Below, in pieces: positions 19,410 through 27,773 of a stretch of 64,000 nt of DNA; the first letter of the stretch is position 1, and the number at the start of each line of letters is the position of its first letter. This DNA comes from Akkermansia biwaensis. Its GTDB lineage: Bacteria > Verrucomicrobiota > Verrucomicrobiia > Verrucomicrobiales > Akkermansiaceae. Position numbers and translations under genes: made by a program. The stretch spans positions 992,001 to 1,056,000 of the forward strand of contig NZ_AP025943.1 of assembly GCF_026072915.1 (NCBI RefSeq), read 5' to 3'. The notes under the pieces are model-generated. The model was not told the DNA's origin. It did not search any database and saw nothing but the letters and a program-made list of their open reading frames with translations.

Positions 19410-20633
19410 ATGAACAAGGCCGTCCTTTTCCTCTCCGTTCTGAGTGCCTGCACGGCGCTTGGCGCACCCATGCCGGCAGAAGGCGGGGAAAAAAGAGACA
19501 CCATTCCCATTGAAAAGGTTCCGGACGTGGAGCCCCCCTCCCGGGAAACGCTGGACCAGTCCATACGCAGGGCGGCGGATTTCCTTCTGGCCAGCCAGAA
19601 CAAGGACGGCTCCTGGGGGGACCACACGCGCACCAAGGGGCTGAATGTGATCTGCCCTTACCCGGAAGGCCCCAGGTCATTCAGGACCGCCTGCACGTCC
19701 CTGTGCGTCATCGGCCTGCTCGCCAGTCCGCTGAAGGATGAGCCCGCCGTCAAGGGAGCCGTTGACCGGGCCGTCCAGTACCTGCTTGCCACCCTTCCCC
19801 TGCTCAAGCGCGGAGACACGCGCACCGTCCTCGGCGTATGGGGCCATGCCTACGGCCTCTCCGCCCTGTGCCGCGCCGCTGAAAACCTGCCGGAGAATTC
19901 CCCGCAATACACGGAGCTCAAGAAGGTGGCCTCCCTGCAGGTGGAGGCGCTGAACTGGATGGCGGACGTCAAAGGCGGCTGGGGCTACTACACCTTTAAA
20001 ACTTTTTCCAGACGGCCGATGGGGGAACCCACCTCCTTCCTGACGGCTACGGTGTTGATCGCCTTCAAGGACGCCGAACGCGCATTCGGCCTCAAGGCCG
20101 ATCCCCAGATCGTCAAGCGCGCCGTCGCCAGCCTGGAAAAACAGCGGACCCCGGCCGGGAGCTATGTGTATTCCATATCCCACATGTTTTATCCCGGCAG
20201 GCCCATCAACCGCCACACCGGCAGTCTGGCCCGCACCCCCGCCGGAGACCTGGCCCTGATCCAGTACGATCCGGCTTTTGTTTCCAGACGCCAGCTGGAA
20301 GACGGGCTGGAACGCATCTGGAGCCGCTCCGGGTGGCTCTCCCTGGCGGTGAAGAAACCCATCCCTCATGAAAGCTTCGCGCAAAATGCAGGCTATTTCT
20401 TCTACTACGGGTATTACTACGCCGCCCGCTGCCTTGACCAGGTACCCCGGGAACGGCTGCCGCGCCATGCGGCCCATCTGGCGGACGACATCCTGCCCAT
20501 GCAGGAGAAGGACGGCTCCTGGTGGGACTATCCCCTCTACAATTATCACAAATTTTATGGCACCGGCTACGCCCTGTTCGCCGTTTCCCGGGTCCGGAGC
20601 GCGCTTTATCCCACCACCCCGCCCGCTTCCTGA
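19410..20633 (+). CDS. Secreted terpenoid-cyclase-fold (squalene/prenyltransferase repeat) protein, copy 1
   Basis: 407 aa with a signal peptide (MNKAVLFLSVLSACTALGAP). It has repeated alpha/alpha-toroid signatures: ADFLLASQNKDGSWGDH near 54-70, a middle repeat KGGWGYYTF, and MQEKDGSWWDYPLYNYHKF near the end. These are QW-like repeats of the squalene-hopene cyclase/prenyltransferase superfamily. The acid DXDD motif of triterpene cyclases is not seen, so cyclase activity is not claimed; in secreted proteins the fold often serves binding. The next gene, 2 bp on, is a paralog with the same order of motifs (RPINRHTGSLARTPA is shared). Confidence 0.8.
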   Translation: MNKAVLFLSVLSACTALGAPMPAEGGEKRDTIPIEKVPDVEPPSRETLDQSIRRAADFLLASQNKDGSWGDHTRTKGLNVICPYPEGPRSFRTACTSLCVIGLLASPLKDEPAVKGAVDRAVQYLLATLPLLKRGDTRTVLGVWGHAYGLSALCRAAENLPENSPQYTELKKVASLQVEALNWMADVKGGWGYYTFKTFSRRPMGEPTSFLTATVLIAFKDAERAFGLKADPQIVKRAVASLEKQRTPAGSYVYSISHMFYPGRPINRHTGSLARTPAGDLALIQYDPAFVSRRQLEDGLERIWSRSGWLSLAVKKPIPHESFAQNAGYFFYYGYYYAARCLDQVPRERLPRHAAHLADDILPMQEKDGSWWDYPLYNYHKFYGTGYALFAVSRVRSALYPTTPPAS

Positions 20634-20635
20634 CC

Positions 20636-21886
20636 ATGTTCCGTCTTTTGTTTTCCAGCCTGCTTCTGCTTGCGTCCCTGACTGTTTCCGCCAGAGAACC
20701 GGAAACGGTACCCGGCGACCGGAAGGATACCATTCCCATTGCAAAAATTCCGGATATTCCCCCTGCTGAACGCGGACAATTCAGCGCGGCATTCCGCCGC
20801 GGCGTGGATTTTTTGCTGGAAAAACAGAACAGGGACGGCTCCTGGGGAGACCACCGGGTGATCGGCACATGGAACATTCTCTGCCCCTATCCGGACGGCC
20901 CGCTCACCTTCAAGACGGCGAGCACGGCCCTGTGCATCGCGGGACTTAACGCCACTCCCCTGCGGGACGAACCAAAGGTACGGGAAGCCATGACCCGCGC
21001 GGAAGATTACCTGATCCGGACGATGCCCCATTTGAAGCGGGGGGACGCCCTCTGCGTTTACAACATCTGGGCGCATACCTACGTGCTGGACGCCATGAGC
21101 ATGCGTGCGGCCGGGCTGGACCGCGAAAGCCCGCGCTACAAACAACTCATGGACTGCGCTCGCCTCCAGGTGGACAGGCTCAACGAACTGGCTTCCGCCA
21201 AGGGGGGCTGGGGCTATCTCACCTACATCGGATTCAGCAAACGGCCTGCATCGGAACCCACCTCCTTCCTGACCGGGACCGTTCTCATTTCCGCATGGAT
21301 GGTCGGTAAGACATTCGGCCTCTCCCTGGATGAGAAGGTGTTCAGCCGGGCCCTGAAATTCCTCAAATCCCAGCGTACCCCAGCCGGAACCTATGTTTAT
21401 TCCCTGAGCCACTCCTATTATCCCGGCAGACCCATCAACCGCCACACCGGCAGCCTGGCCCGCACCCCGGCCTGCGATTACGCCATCAAGCTGTGGGAAC
21501 CGGAAGATATTTCCATGCTCCAGCTTGTGAACGGACTGGACCGCCTGTGGAGCCGCAGGGGCTGGCTGACCATGGCCCTCCACAAGCCGGTTCCGCATGA
21601 AAGCTTCGCACAGAATTCCGGGTACTTTTTCTATTATGGATATTATTATTCAGGAATGTGTCTGGACATGCTGGCCCCCAATCAGGTAAAACGTCATGCG
21701 TCTCTGCTGGCCGGCGACATCCTTGCGCGCCAGGGCAGAGACGGTTCCTGGTGGGACTATCCATTGTACAATTATCACAAATTCTATGGTACCGGTTATG
21801 CCCTGTACGCCCTTTCCAGAGCATGGGACAAACTGTACGGCCATCCCGACCATTCACTGACCACTTCCGCATCCTCAGAGCCATGA
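20636..21886 (+). CDS. Secreted terpenoid-cyclase-fold protein, copy 2
   Basis: 416 aa from ATG 20636, 2 bp after the previous stop. It starts with a signal peptide (MFRLLFSSLLLLASLTVSA). The motifs of copy 1 recur in order: VDFLLEKQNRDGSWGDH, LASAKGGWGYLTY, EPTSFLTGTVLIS, RPINRHTGSLARTPA, VPHESFAQNSGYFFYYGYYY and RQGRDGSWWDYPLYNYHKF. This is a tandem duplication that has diverged well beyond the GH43 pair downstream. Its stop TGA overlaps the next ATG (ATGA at 21883-21886), pointing to translational coupling. Again no DXDD acid motif is visible. Confidence 0.8.
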   Translation: MFRLLFSSLLLLASLTVSAREPETVPGDRKDTIPIAKIPDIPPAERGQFSAAFRRGVDFLLEKQNRDGSWGDHRVIGTWNILCPYPDGPLTFKTASTALCIAGLNATPLRDEPKVREAMTRAEDYLIRTMPHLKRGDALCVYNIWAHTYVLDAMSMRAAGLDRESPRYKQLMDCARLQVDRLNELASAKGGWGYLTYIGFSKRPASEPTSFLTGTVLISAWMVGKTFGLSLDEKVFSRALKFLKSQRTPAGTYVYSLSHSYYPGRPINRHTGSLARTPACDYAIKLWEPEDISMLQLVNGLDRLWSRRGWLTMALHKPVPHESFAQNSGYFFYYGYYYSGMCLDMLAPNQVKRHASLLAGDILARQGRDGSWWDYPLYNYHKFYGTGYALYALSRAWDKLYGHPDHSLTTSASSEP

Positions 21887-23028
21887 CCAATATCATCAAA
21901 CCGCTGCTGTCCCTCCTCCTGTTTTGCGGCGCCGCCGTCCTTTCCGCGGCGGACACCCCCGTCAAGCACACTTCCTTCAAGCCCGGAGAAATCTGGACGG
22001 ACAACAACGGCGTCCACATCAACGCCCACGGCGGCGGCATCCTCTACGACAAGGGGACCTACTACTGGTACGGGGAACACAAGGTGGAGGGCGACGCGGG
22101 CAACTACGCCCAGGTGGGTGTCCACTGCTATTCCTCCAAGGACCTGTACAACTGGAAGGACGAGGGAATCGCCCTGAAAGTGGTGGAAGGGGACAATTCC
22201 CATCCCATCGCCAAGGGGTGCATCCTGGAACGCCCCAAAGTGGTTTACAACAAGAAGACCAAAAAGTACGTGATGTGGTTCCATCTGGAGCTCAAGGGGA
22301 AAGGCTACGGGGCCGCCTATGCGGGAGTGGCGACGGCCACCAAGCCGACCGGGCCGTTCACGTTCCTGAAGGCCGGGCGCGTCAATCCGGGCAAATGGCC
22401 TGCGAACATGGACAAGAAGGACCAGACCATGAAAACCTTCAAGGGGGTGCCCGCTCTTACTTCCAGCGCCCTGCCGGAAGGAGTCCGCTCCGAGGACATG
22501 TTCAAGAAGGATTTTGAAAAAGGCCAGATGAGCCGGGACATGACCATTTTTGTGGACGACGACGGCAAGGCCTACCACATTTATTCCTCCGAGGAAAACA
22601 GCACCACGCACATTGCGGAGCTCACCCCGGACTACACCGGGCACACGGGCAAATTCGTACGCGTCTTCCCGGGACGTTTCATGGAAGCCCCCGCTATCTT
22701 CAAGCACAAGGGCAAATACTACTTCATCGCTTCCGGCTGTACGGGCTGGGCGCCCAACGCCGCCCGCAGCGCCGTGGCCAAGCACATTGCCGGCCCGTGG
22801 ACGGAACTCAAGAATCCCTGCGTAGGGCCGAAGGCGGGCATCACCTTCGGCGGCCAAAGCACTTATGTTCTGCCCGTTCAGGGCAAGCCCGGCAAATTCA
22901 TCTTCATGGCGGACATCTGGCGGCCCAAGAATGCCATCGACGGACGCTACCTGTGGCTGCCCATCCAGTTTGACGGCGATCAGATCAAGCTGGAATGGAA
23001 AGACGAATGGAAATTGGAAGACCTGTAA
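21883..23028 (+). CDS. Secreted glycoside hydrolase family 43-like protein, copy 1
   Basis: 381 aa from ATG 21883, which overlaps the upstream stop. The signal peptide is MTNIIKPLLSLLLFCGAAVL...SAA. The body has the five-bladed GH43-type sequence pattern: IWTDNNGVHINAHGGGILYD (first blade, with likely catalytic Asp/His neighbourhood), YYWYGEHKVEGDAG, CILERPKVVYNKKTKKYVMW, MSRDMTIFVDDDGKAYHIY and FMEAPAIFKHKGKYYFIAS (Glu in MEAPAIF is the usual general acid). Family members act on arabinosides, xylosides or galactans; the mucin or plant substrate cannot be read from sequence. Near-identical to the next gene over about 440 bp of DNA. Confidence 0.85.
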   Translation: MTNIIKPLLSLLLFCGAAVLSAADTPVKHTSFKPGEIWTDNNGVHINAHGGGILYDKGTYYWYGEHKVEGDAGNYAQVGVHCYSSKDLYNWKDEGIALKVVEGDNSHPIAKGCILERPKVVYNKKTKKYVMWFHLELKGKGYGAAYAGVATATKPTGPFTFLKAGRVNPGKWPANMDKKDQTMKTFKGVPALTSSALPEGVRSEDMFKKDFEKGQMSRDMTIFVDDDGKAYHIYSSEENSTTHIAELTPDYTGHTGKFVRVFPGRFMEAPAIFKHKGKYYFIASGCTGWAPNAARSAVAKHIAGPWTELKNPCVGPKAGITFGGQSTYVLPVQGKPGKFIFMADIWRPKNAIDGRYLWLPIQFDGDQIKLEWKDEWKLEDL

Positions 23029-23590
23029 GAACGCGAATCCGCAACCTGTCTCAAAACTATTTCAAGAATATGAAGAAAACACTTTCAACCGCCTTTTTCT
23101 CCCTCTGCCTGTTCTACGGCATGACCGCCCTTTCTCCGGCGGACGTCCCCGTCAAGCACACTTCCTTCAAACCCGGAGAAATCTGGACGGACAACAACGG
23201 CGTCCACATCAACGCCCACGGCGGCGGCATCCTCTACGACAAGGGAACCTATTACTGGTACGGGGAACATAAGGTTGAAGGGGACGCCGGAAACCGCGCC
23301 CAGGTGGGCGTGCACTGCTATTCCTCCAAAGACCTGTACAACTGGAAGGACGAGGGAATCGCCCTGAAGGTGGTGGAAGGGGACAATTCCCACCCCATCG
23401 CCAAGGGGTGCATCCTGGAACGCCCCAAAGTGGTTTACAACAAGAAGACCAAAAAGTACGTGATGTGGTTCCATCTGGAGCTCAAGGGGAAAGGCTATGG
23501 TTCCGCGTATGCGGGAGTGGCGACGGCCACCAAGCCGACCGGGCCGTTCACGTTCCTGAGGGCCGGGCGCGTCAATCCGGGCAAATGGCC
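21961..23590 (+). repeat. Tandem direct duplication of the GH43 5' half
   Basis: DNA at about 21961-22400 recurs at 23151-23590 with a constant offset of 1190 bp and only scattered third-position changes; a run of about 100 bp (from 22204 and 23394) looks identical. After an indel of 33 bp the offset becomes 1157 bp to the stop codons. The identity is high enough for recombination between the copies to delete or fuse the genes. Confidence 0.85.
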
Positions 23591-24185
23591 CCTGAACCTG
23601 GACAAAAAGGACCAGACCACGGAGTTCACCAAGGAAATGCCCGACTACGTCCGCATCATCAGGCGTGACTATCCCGGCGGCCAGATGAGCCGGGACATGA
23701 CCATTTTTGTGGACGACAACGGCAAGGCCTACCATATCTATTCCTCGGAAGGCAACATCACGCTCCACATAGCGGAACTCACCCCGGACTACACCGGGCA
23801 TAACGGGAAATACGTCCGGGCTTTCGTCAACCGCTACATGGAGGCTCCCGCCATCTGCAAGCACAAGGGCAAATACTACATGATCGCTTCCGGCTGTTCC
23901 GGCTGGGCTCCCAACGCCGCCCGCAGCGCCGTGGCCGACCGGATTGCCGGACCGTGGAAGGAACTCAAAAACCCCTGCGTGGGCCCGAAGGCGGGCATCA
24001 CCTTCGGCGGCCAAAGCACGTACATTCTGCCCGTGCAGGGCAAGCCCGGCAAATTCATCTTCATGGCGGACATCTGGCGGCCCAAAAACGCCATCGACGG
24101 ACGCTACCTGTGGCTGCCCATGAAATGGGAAGGCGACCAGATCAAGCTGGAATGGAAGGATGAATGGACGCTGGAAGACCTGTGA
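23070..24185 (+). CDS. Secreted glycoside hydrolase family 43-like protein, copy 2
   Basis: 371 aa from ATG 23070, where a signal peptide begins (MKKTLSTAFFSLCLFYGMTALS). It matches copy 1 through the whole length, with the strongest DNA identity from the mature N-terminus to about residue 170. It then differs in a surface segment: PDYVRIIRRDYPGGQ replaces a longer ALPEGVRSEDMFKKDFEKGQ in copy 1, 11 residues shorter overall. The catalytic-site blocks (MSRDMTIFVDDNGKAYHIY, YMEAPAICKHKGKYY) are intact, so both copies are likely active. Last gene of the operon; the terminator follows at 24312. Confidence 0.85.
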   Translation: MKKTLSTAFFSLCLFYGMTALSPADVPVKHTSFKPGEIWTDNNGVHINAHGGGILYDKGTYYWYGEHKVEGDAGNRAQVGVHCYSSKDLYNWKDEGIALKVVEGDNSHPIAKGCILERPKVVYNKKTKKYVMWFHLELKGKGYGSAYAGVATATKPTGPFTFLRAGRVNPGKWPLNLDKKDQTTEFTKEMPDYVRIIRRDYPGGQMSRDMTIFVDDNGKAYHIYSSEGNITLHIAELTPDYTGHNGKYVRAFVNRYMEAPAICKHKGKYYMIASGCSGWAPNAARSAVADRIAGPWKELKNPCVGPKAGITFGGQSTYILPVQGKPGKFIFMADIWRPKNAIDGRYLWLPMKWEGDQIKLEWKDEWTLEDL

Positions 24186-24311
24186 TTGAAGGTCCGCATC
24201 CGCGGATGCCGGCTCCTGCTCCCTGCTGAAGGCCGCCTGCCGGGAAACAGCACGGAGAGTTGTTTCCTCCCGCATTTCCGGATGCAGGAAGAAACTGCCG
24301 CAGACTCTTTT

Positions 24312-24362
24312 AAAGAATCCGGCCTGTTCCCTTTTTCAAGGAACAGGCCGGATTCTTTTTTT
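24312..24362 (+). terminator. Strong intrinsic terminator closing the 17.5-24.2 kb operon
   Basis: A perfect 19-bp inverted repeat (arms 24312-24330 and 24340-24358, core GGCCTGTTCC/GGAACAGGCC) with a 9-nt loop and a following T-run. It also lies 22 bp after the stop of the convergent lipoprotein gene and may serve both directions. Confidence 0.92.
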
Positions 24363-24383
24363 CAAGGGCAGTAAAAACTGCTG

Positions 24384-24803
24384 TTAACGGGATTTTCTGC
24401 TCGCAATGATGTAATTCCTCATGCGCTGGTCAGCCGGAGTGGTGGGACGCACGCTGGTAACCCACTTGCCGTCCTTGTCCTTCTTTTTCACTTCCGTCCT
24501 GTCGCGGTAAAGCTTCGCGGAAAAATTGTCGGAATCCAGAATTACCGGACCTGGGCCCCTGGTGACGAGGGGAGCGGGCGGCACTTCCGCAACAACGGTC
24601 AGGGGTTCACGCAGGGATTCGTACCAGTACACCAATTCCTGCTGCCCCTGAGGATTGGCAGGATACGGAACGTATGCGCCGTTATTGGCGGAAACCTTCA
24701 CATAAGCCGGTTCCGGAAACGTAGTCTGATAAGAAGAAGGGGAACAGGCCCCCAACAGCATAAGTCCGGCGGCGCCGGTAATGATCATGGAATGCAGTTT
24801 CAT
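24384..24803 (-). CDS. Small putative lipoprotein
   Basis: 139 aa from ATG 24803 (a GTG 10 codons upstream is less likely). The N-terminus MKLHSMIITGAAGLMLLGAC ends in a good lipobox (LLGAC), so the mature protein should start with a lipidated Cys followed by SPSS. The rest has EPAYVKVSANNGAYVPYPAN and a basic charged tail. No domain recognised. It converges on the GH43 operon. Confidence 0.72.
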   Translation of the reverse strand: MKLHSMIITGAAGLMLLGACSPSSYQTTFPEPAYVKVSANNGAYVPYPANPQGQQELVYWYESLREPLTVVAEVPPAPLVTRGPGPVILDSDNFSAKLYRDRTEVKKKDKDGKWVTSVRPTTPADQRMRNYIIASRKSR

Positions 24804-25047
24804 ATAAGCATTGGAGTCCCCGCCGGGCGTCACCGTTCAGACGATGAGCGGCAACAGAATGTCACCCATGACGGAACAGACGGCTGAAAATGAACAGGGA
24901 CAAGCATGAATCGCCGACATTTCCTCATCAGCCCCACGCCGTTTTTCAGTCCGGGCTTCGTACGGAATTCACCGGGGAAATGTTCCGGAAACCATGGAAG
25001 CATGCCGTCAAGCCGGCTCCCGGCAGGCGCCTTGTCCGGAAAAGTCT

Positions 25048-26595
25048 CTATTTGCGGGCAGCCTCCTTCTCTTCTTTCCTTCTTTTCTCCGCTCCGGTCA
25101 TTCCACCATTCTCCCGGATCAGGGATGCAGCTTCCACATGGCCATGTTCCAGGGCGATGTCCAGTGCGGTCCGCCCTCGCCAGTCTTCCGCATTGATCAT
25201 TCCCCAACATGTCCCCAGAATCCGGACCATCCCGGAGGAACCCGCCTCGGCGGCCTCCATGAGCGGCGTAACCGCGCCCTTGAGAAGAGCGTGCTGTTCA
25301 TGCAGCCGGATACGGGATGTCAAAAACCGGAGCGCGTCTTCATCCTGTAACCTGACGGCCAAAAAAACGGCTTGCCACGGAGAGACGGCATCCTCCAAAT
25401 CCGTGCGCAGTTTTTCCAGATTCTCCGCCAATTCCCCGTATTGCGCCGCCAAAGGCCCTCCGGCGGCGGCCTTGTGCTCCATCGCAAGACGCGCCTCTCC
25501 GAATCCGGCAAAGGAACGGGGAGGACATTCAAAACCTTCCGCCCTCCTTTCCGGAGCCAGGCCGGCCAGCGTCATCAAATCCCGGCACCGCTGCCGATAC
25601 AGCCATGTCCAGTGCGCCGTCATGTAAATGTCAATACCGGAACTCCAGAAATAGATTCCGGGTTGTATCTCGTATTCCACGGACATGATCACATAATACC
25701 TCCAGGCACGATCCGCCATTTTCAGTTTTTTCTCCCATCCGGTTTCCATACCGGGCCTGTAGCCGTCCTCTCTCAGCAGAGCTGTCCTGATGCCGTCCAG
25801 ACGGGCCTCCCAGTAATTCCGGTACTCTATCATCATGGATTTGATGAAAGGATAATCGGACGAACATACGGCCTGCTCCACTCTGTGCAGAACTGGATCA
25901 TCCTCCTGCCAGCCGGGATGGACGGGAACAGCATCCACCAGGGGATAGGCATGTGTCGCACACGCCGTATCGGCAATGGCCATGACCCTCTCCATCTTTT
26001 TAAAAGCCCGGTGCACCAGCACTTCCGCCTCTTCCGTGTCCCTCAGCTTCTCCCCGGATGAAGATTCCTCCAAGTCCGGGTATTCCTGGCGCTTCCGTCC
26101 GGCCAGAAGCCACGCCCGGTAAAATTCTTCATCCGCCTGAAGGAATTTCTCCCAAGCGGCCTGCGTCCCCGCCCAGGCAAGCATGACCAGCTCATCCTGC
26201 AATTCCTGCATGGGCATTTCATACGCCATGCCTCCTTTGAACGGAATCAGTTCCGCCTTCACAAACCACCGTGAAACCAGCCATGCGACCACGGGAGCAT
26301 ACAGGGAATCCAGCTTTGACTGCCAATAGGCGTCCAGCCTGGCGGCGGCTTCCGCCAGGGCGCGGGCATCCTTCGCTTTCCTGGCGGCATCCACTGCCTG
26401 TTCCAGGCGGGCCGCCTCGCGTTCATCCGGTCCGGGAAGCGCCCGTTTGCCATAAGCGGGCATGTATTCCGCAAACGCTTTCAGCGTACCGGAAGGCAGC
26501 AGCCATTCATCCATCTTTTGATTCCACTCCTTCCCGGAAGCCCATCCGAATAAAAACAATGCGGCCGCGGCTATCGTCCATAATCTGATTATCAT
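25048..26595 (-). CDS. Exported protein with C-terminal ankyrin repeats
   Basis: 515 aa from ATG 26595, which starts a signal peptide (MIIRLWTIAAAALFLFGWAS). The long middle is helical and rich in Glu, Arg and Trp (for example LEQAVDAARKAKDARALAEA) and unrecognised. Near the C-terminus two ankyrin-like repeats are visible: VTPLMEAAEAGSSGMVRIL and GRTALDIALEHGHVEAASLI, followed by a Lys/Glu-rich tail. A protein-binding role outside the cytoplasm is likely; partner unknown. Its start faces the LysR gene across about 150 bp. Confidence 0.72.
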   Translation of the reverse strand: MIIRLWTIAAAALFLFGWASGKEWNQKMDEWLLPSGTLKAFAEYMPAYGKRALPGPDEREAARLEQAVDAARKAKDARALAEAAARLDAYWQSKLDSLYAPVVAWLVSRWFVKAELIPFKGGMAYEMPMQELQDELVMLAWAGTQAAWEKFLQADEEFYRAWLLAGRKRQEYPDLEESSSGEKLRDTEEAEVLVHRAFKKMERVMAIADTACATHAYPLVDAVPVHPGWQEDDPVLHRVEQAVCSSDYPFIKSMMIEYRNYWEARLDGIRTALLREDGYRPGMETGWEKKLKMADRAWRYYVIMSVEYEIQPGIYFWSSGIDIYMTAHWTWLYRQRCRDLMTLAGLAPERRAEGFECPPRSFAGFGEARLAMEHKAAAGGPLAAQYGELAENLEKLRTDLEDAVSPWQAVFLAVRLQDEDALRFLTSRIRLHEQHALLKGAVTPLMEAAEAGSSGMVRILGTCWGMINAEDWRGRTALDIALEHGHVEAASLIRENGGMTGAEKRRKEEKEAARK

Positions 26596-26749
26596 GCTGC
26601 CCCGTTCTCTTCCTTCCGGACAAGCCGGACGAGCCGGCATTCTGTCATAACAAGTTTTTCACTCCCATCAGCTTCAGCAGGAAAAAACGGATGAAGGAAA
26701 GGAGCTTGCCGGAACCAAGGCGGCATGGTTGAATGGCATCATTCCTCCC

Positions 26750-27652
26750 ATGATTACGGATTTCCGACTGAAAGTTTTTGAAACCGTTGCGCGGCGGCTC
26801 AACTTTACCCGCGCGGCGGAGGAATTGTTCATTACCCAGCCTGCCGTCACCCGCCATGTGAAGGAACTGGAACGCCTGCTTGACGCTCGGCTGTTTAAAC
26901 GGGAGGGGCGCGGCATCGTCCTGACGGAGGAAGGAAGCCGCCTGCTGGCCCATTCCCGCAGGATTCTGAAGGAATACGAGGCGCTGAACGAAGACATGGC
27001 ATCCGCCGGGAATGCACCCGTATCCGGCGAACTGAGCCTGGGGGCCAGTTCCACGATGGCCCAGTACGTGCTGCCTCCCCTCCTGGCTTTGTTCAGCCGC
27101 CGTTATCCGGATATCCGCATACGGTTGAAAAGCGGTAATACGGAAGAAATAGAACAAGCCGTGCAGGATGAAACCGTACAGCTCGGCATTGTGGAAGGCA
27201 CGGCAACCAGAAAGGACCTCCATTACCTCCCCTTTCTGGCTGATGAAATCATTCTGGCAGGAGGGATGCAGGCCGCGCCGGCGCCCCGGGACGGCCTCAC
27301 TGCCACCCAGCTTTCCGGCATCCCCCTGATCATGCGGGAACCCGGGTCCGGCACGCGGCGGATCGTGGAGGAAGCGCTGAAAGCCCAGGGAGTCTCCCCG
27401 TCCGAATTGCATGTCCTGATGACACTGGGCAATACGGAGAGCATCAAACTTTACCTGGAACATTCCCCGGCGTGCGCCTTTCTTTCCTCCCTGGCCGTCA
27501 GGGAAGAGCTCAAGAACGGGAACCTGAAAAGAATCCCCTTGCGCCATATGGAAATCCGCCGTTCCTTCCATTTCGCGACCGGACATGGAGACCACAGCAG
27601 GATCAACGAATTGTTCATCAGGTTCTGCAAGAACTATTATAACAAAATCTAA
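26750..27652 (+). CDS. LysR-family transcriptional regulator
   Basis: 300 aa, the typical LysR length. The N-terminal winged HTH covers about residues 1-60: RLNFTRAAEELFITQPAVTR is the recognition region, followed by LERLLDARLFKREGRGIVLT. A type 2 periplasmic-binding-like effector domain follows (SGELSLGASSTMAQYVLPP onward). ATG 26750 gives the standard start; a TTG 7 codons upstream is rejected. Adjacency to a YeiH-type transporter gene recalls the yeiE-yeiH pair of enterobacteria, so control of that transporter is inferred. An 11-bp inverted repeat overlaps its stop codon. Confidence 0.92.
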   Translation: MITDFRLKVFETVARRLNFTRAAEELFITQPAVTRHVKELERLLDARLFKREGRGIVLTEEGSRLLAHSRRILKEYEALNEDMASAGNAPVSGELSLGASSTMAQYVLPPLLALFSRRYPDIRIRLKSGNTEEIEQAVQDETVQLGIVEGTATRKDLHYLPFLADEIILAGGMQAAPAPRDGLTATQLSGIPLIMREPGSGTRRIVEEALKAQGVSPSELHVLMTLGNTESIKLYLEHSPACAFLSSLAVREELKNGNLKRIPLRHMEIRRSFHFATGHGDHSRINELFIRFCKNYYNKI

Positions 27653-27680
27653 TCAACTATAAACGTTTTTGATTAGATTT
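27645..27680. promoter_or_regulatory. 11-bp inverted repeat between lysR and yeiH-like genes
   Basis: AAATCTAATCA (27645-27655) and TGATTAGATTT (27670-27680) form a perfect dyad with a 14-bp AT-rich centre. The left arm includes the lysR stop codon. There is no T-run, so it is a poor terminator; it resembles a regulator-binding dyad about 95 bp before the transporter ATG. Confidence 0.45.
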
Positions 27681-27773
27681 CATCATGAAACAGGAGTATA
27701 TATTCCGCTCAGCCGTCCGGCCCCCGGTCATCGGAACGCCGCAAACGGCCCGGACCATCATCCGCTAAAAATC

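Noticed and set aside
20522-20635. Extended N-terminus of the second cyclase-fold protein
   Set aside because: It overlaps the previous gene in another frame; ATG 20636 begins a proper signal peptide.
19410-21886. Triterpene (hopanoid) biosynthesis by the two cyclase-fold proteins
   Set aside because: Signal peptides and no DXDD acid motif; no other hopanoid genes nearby.
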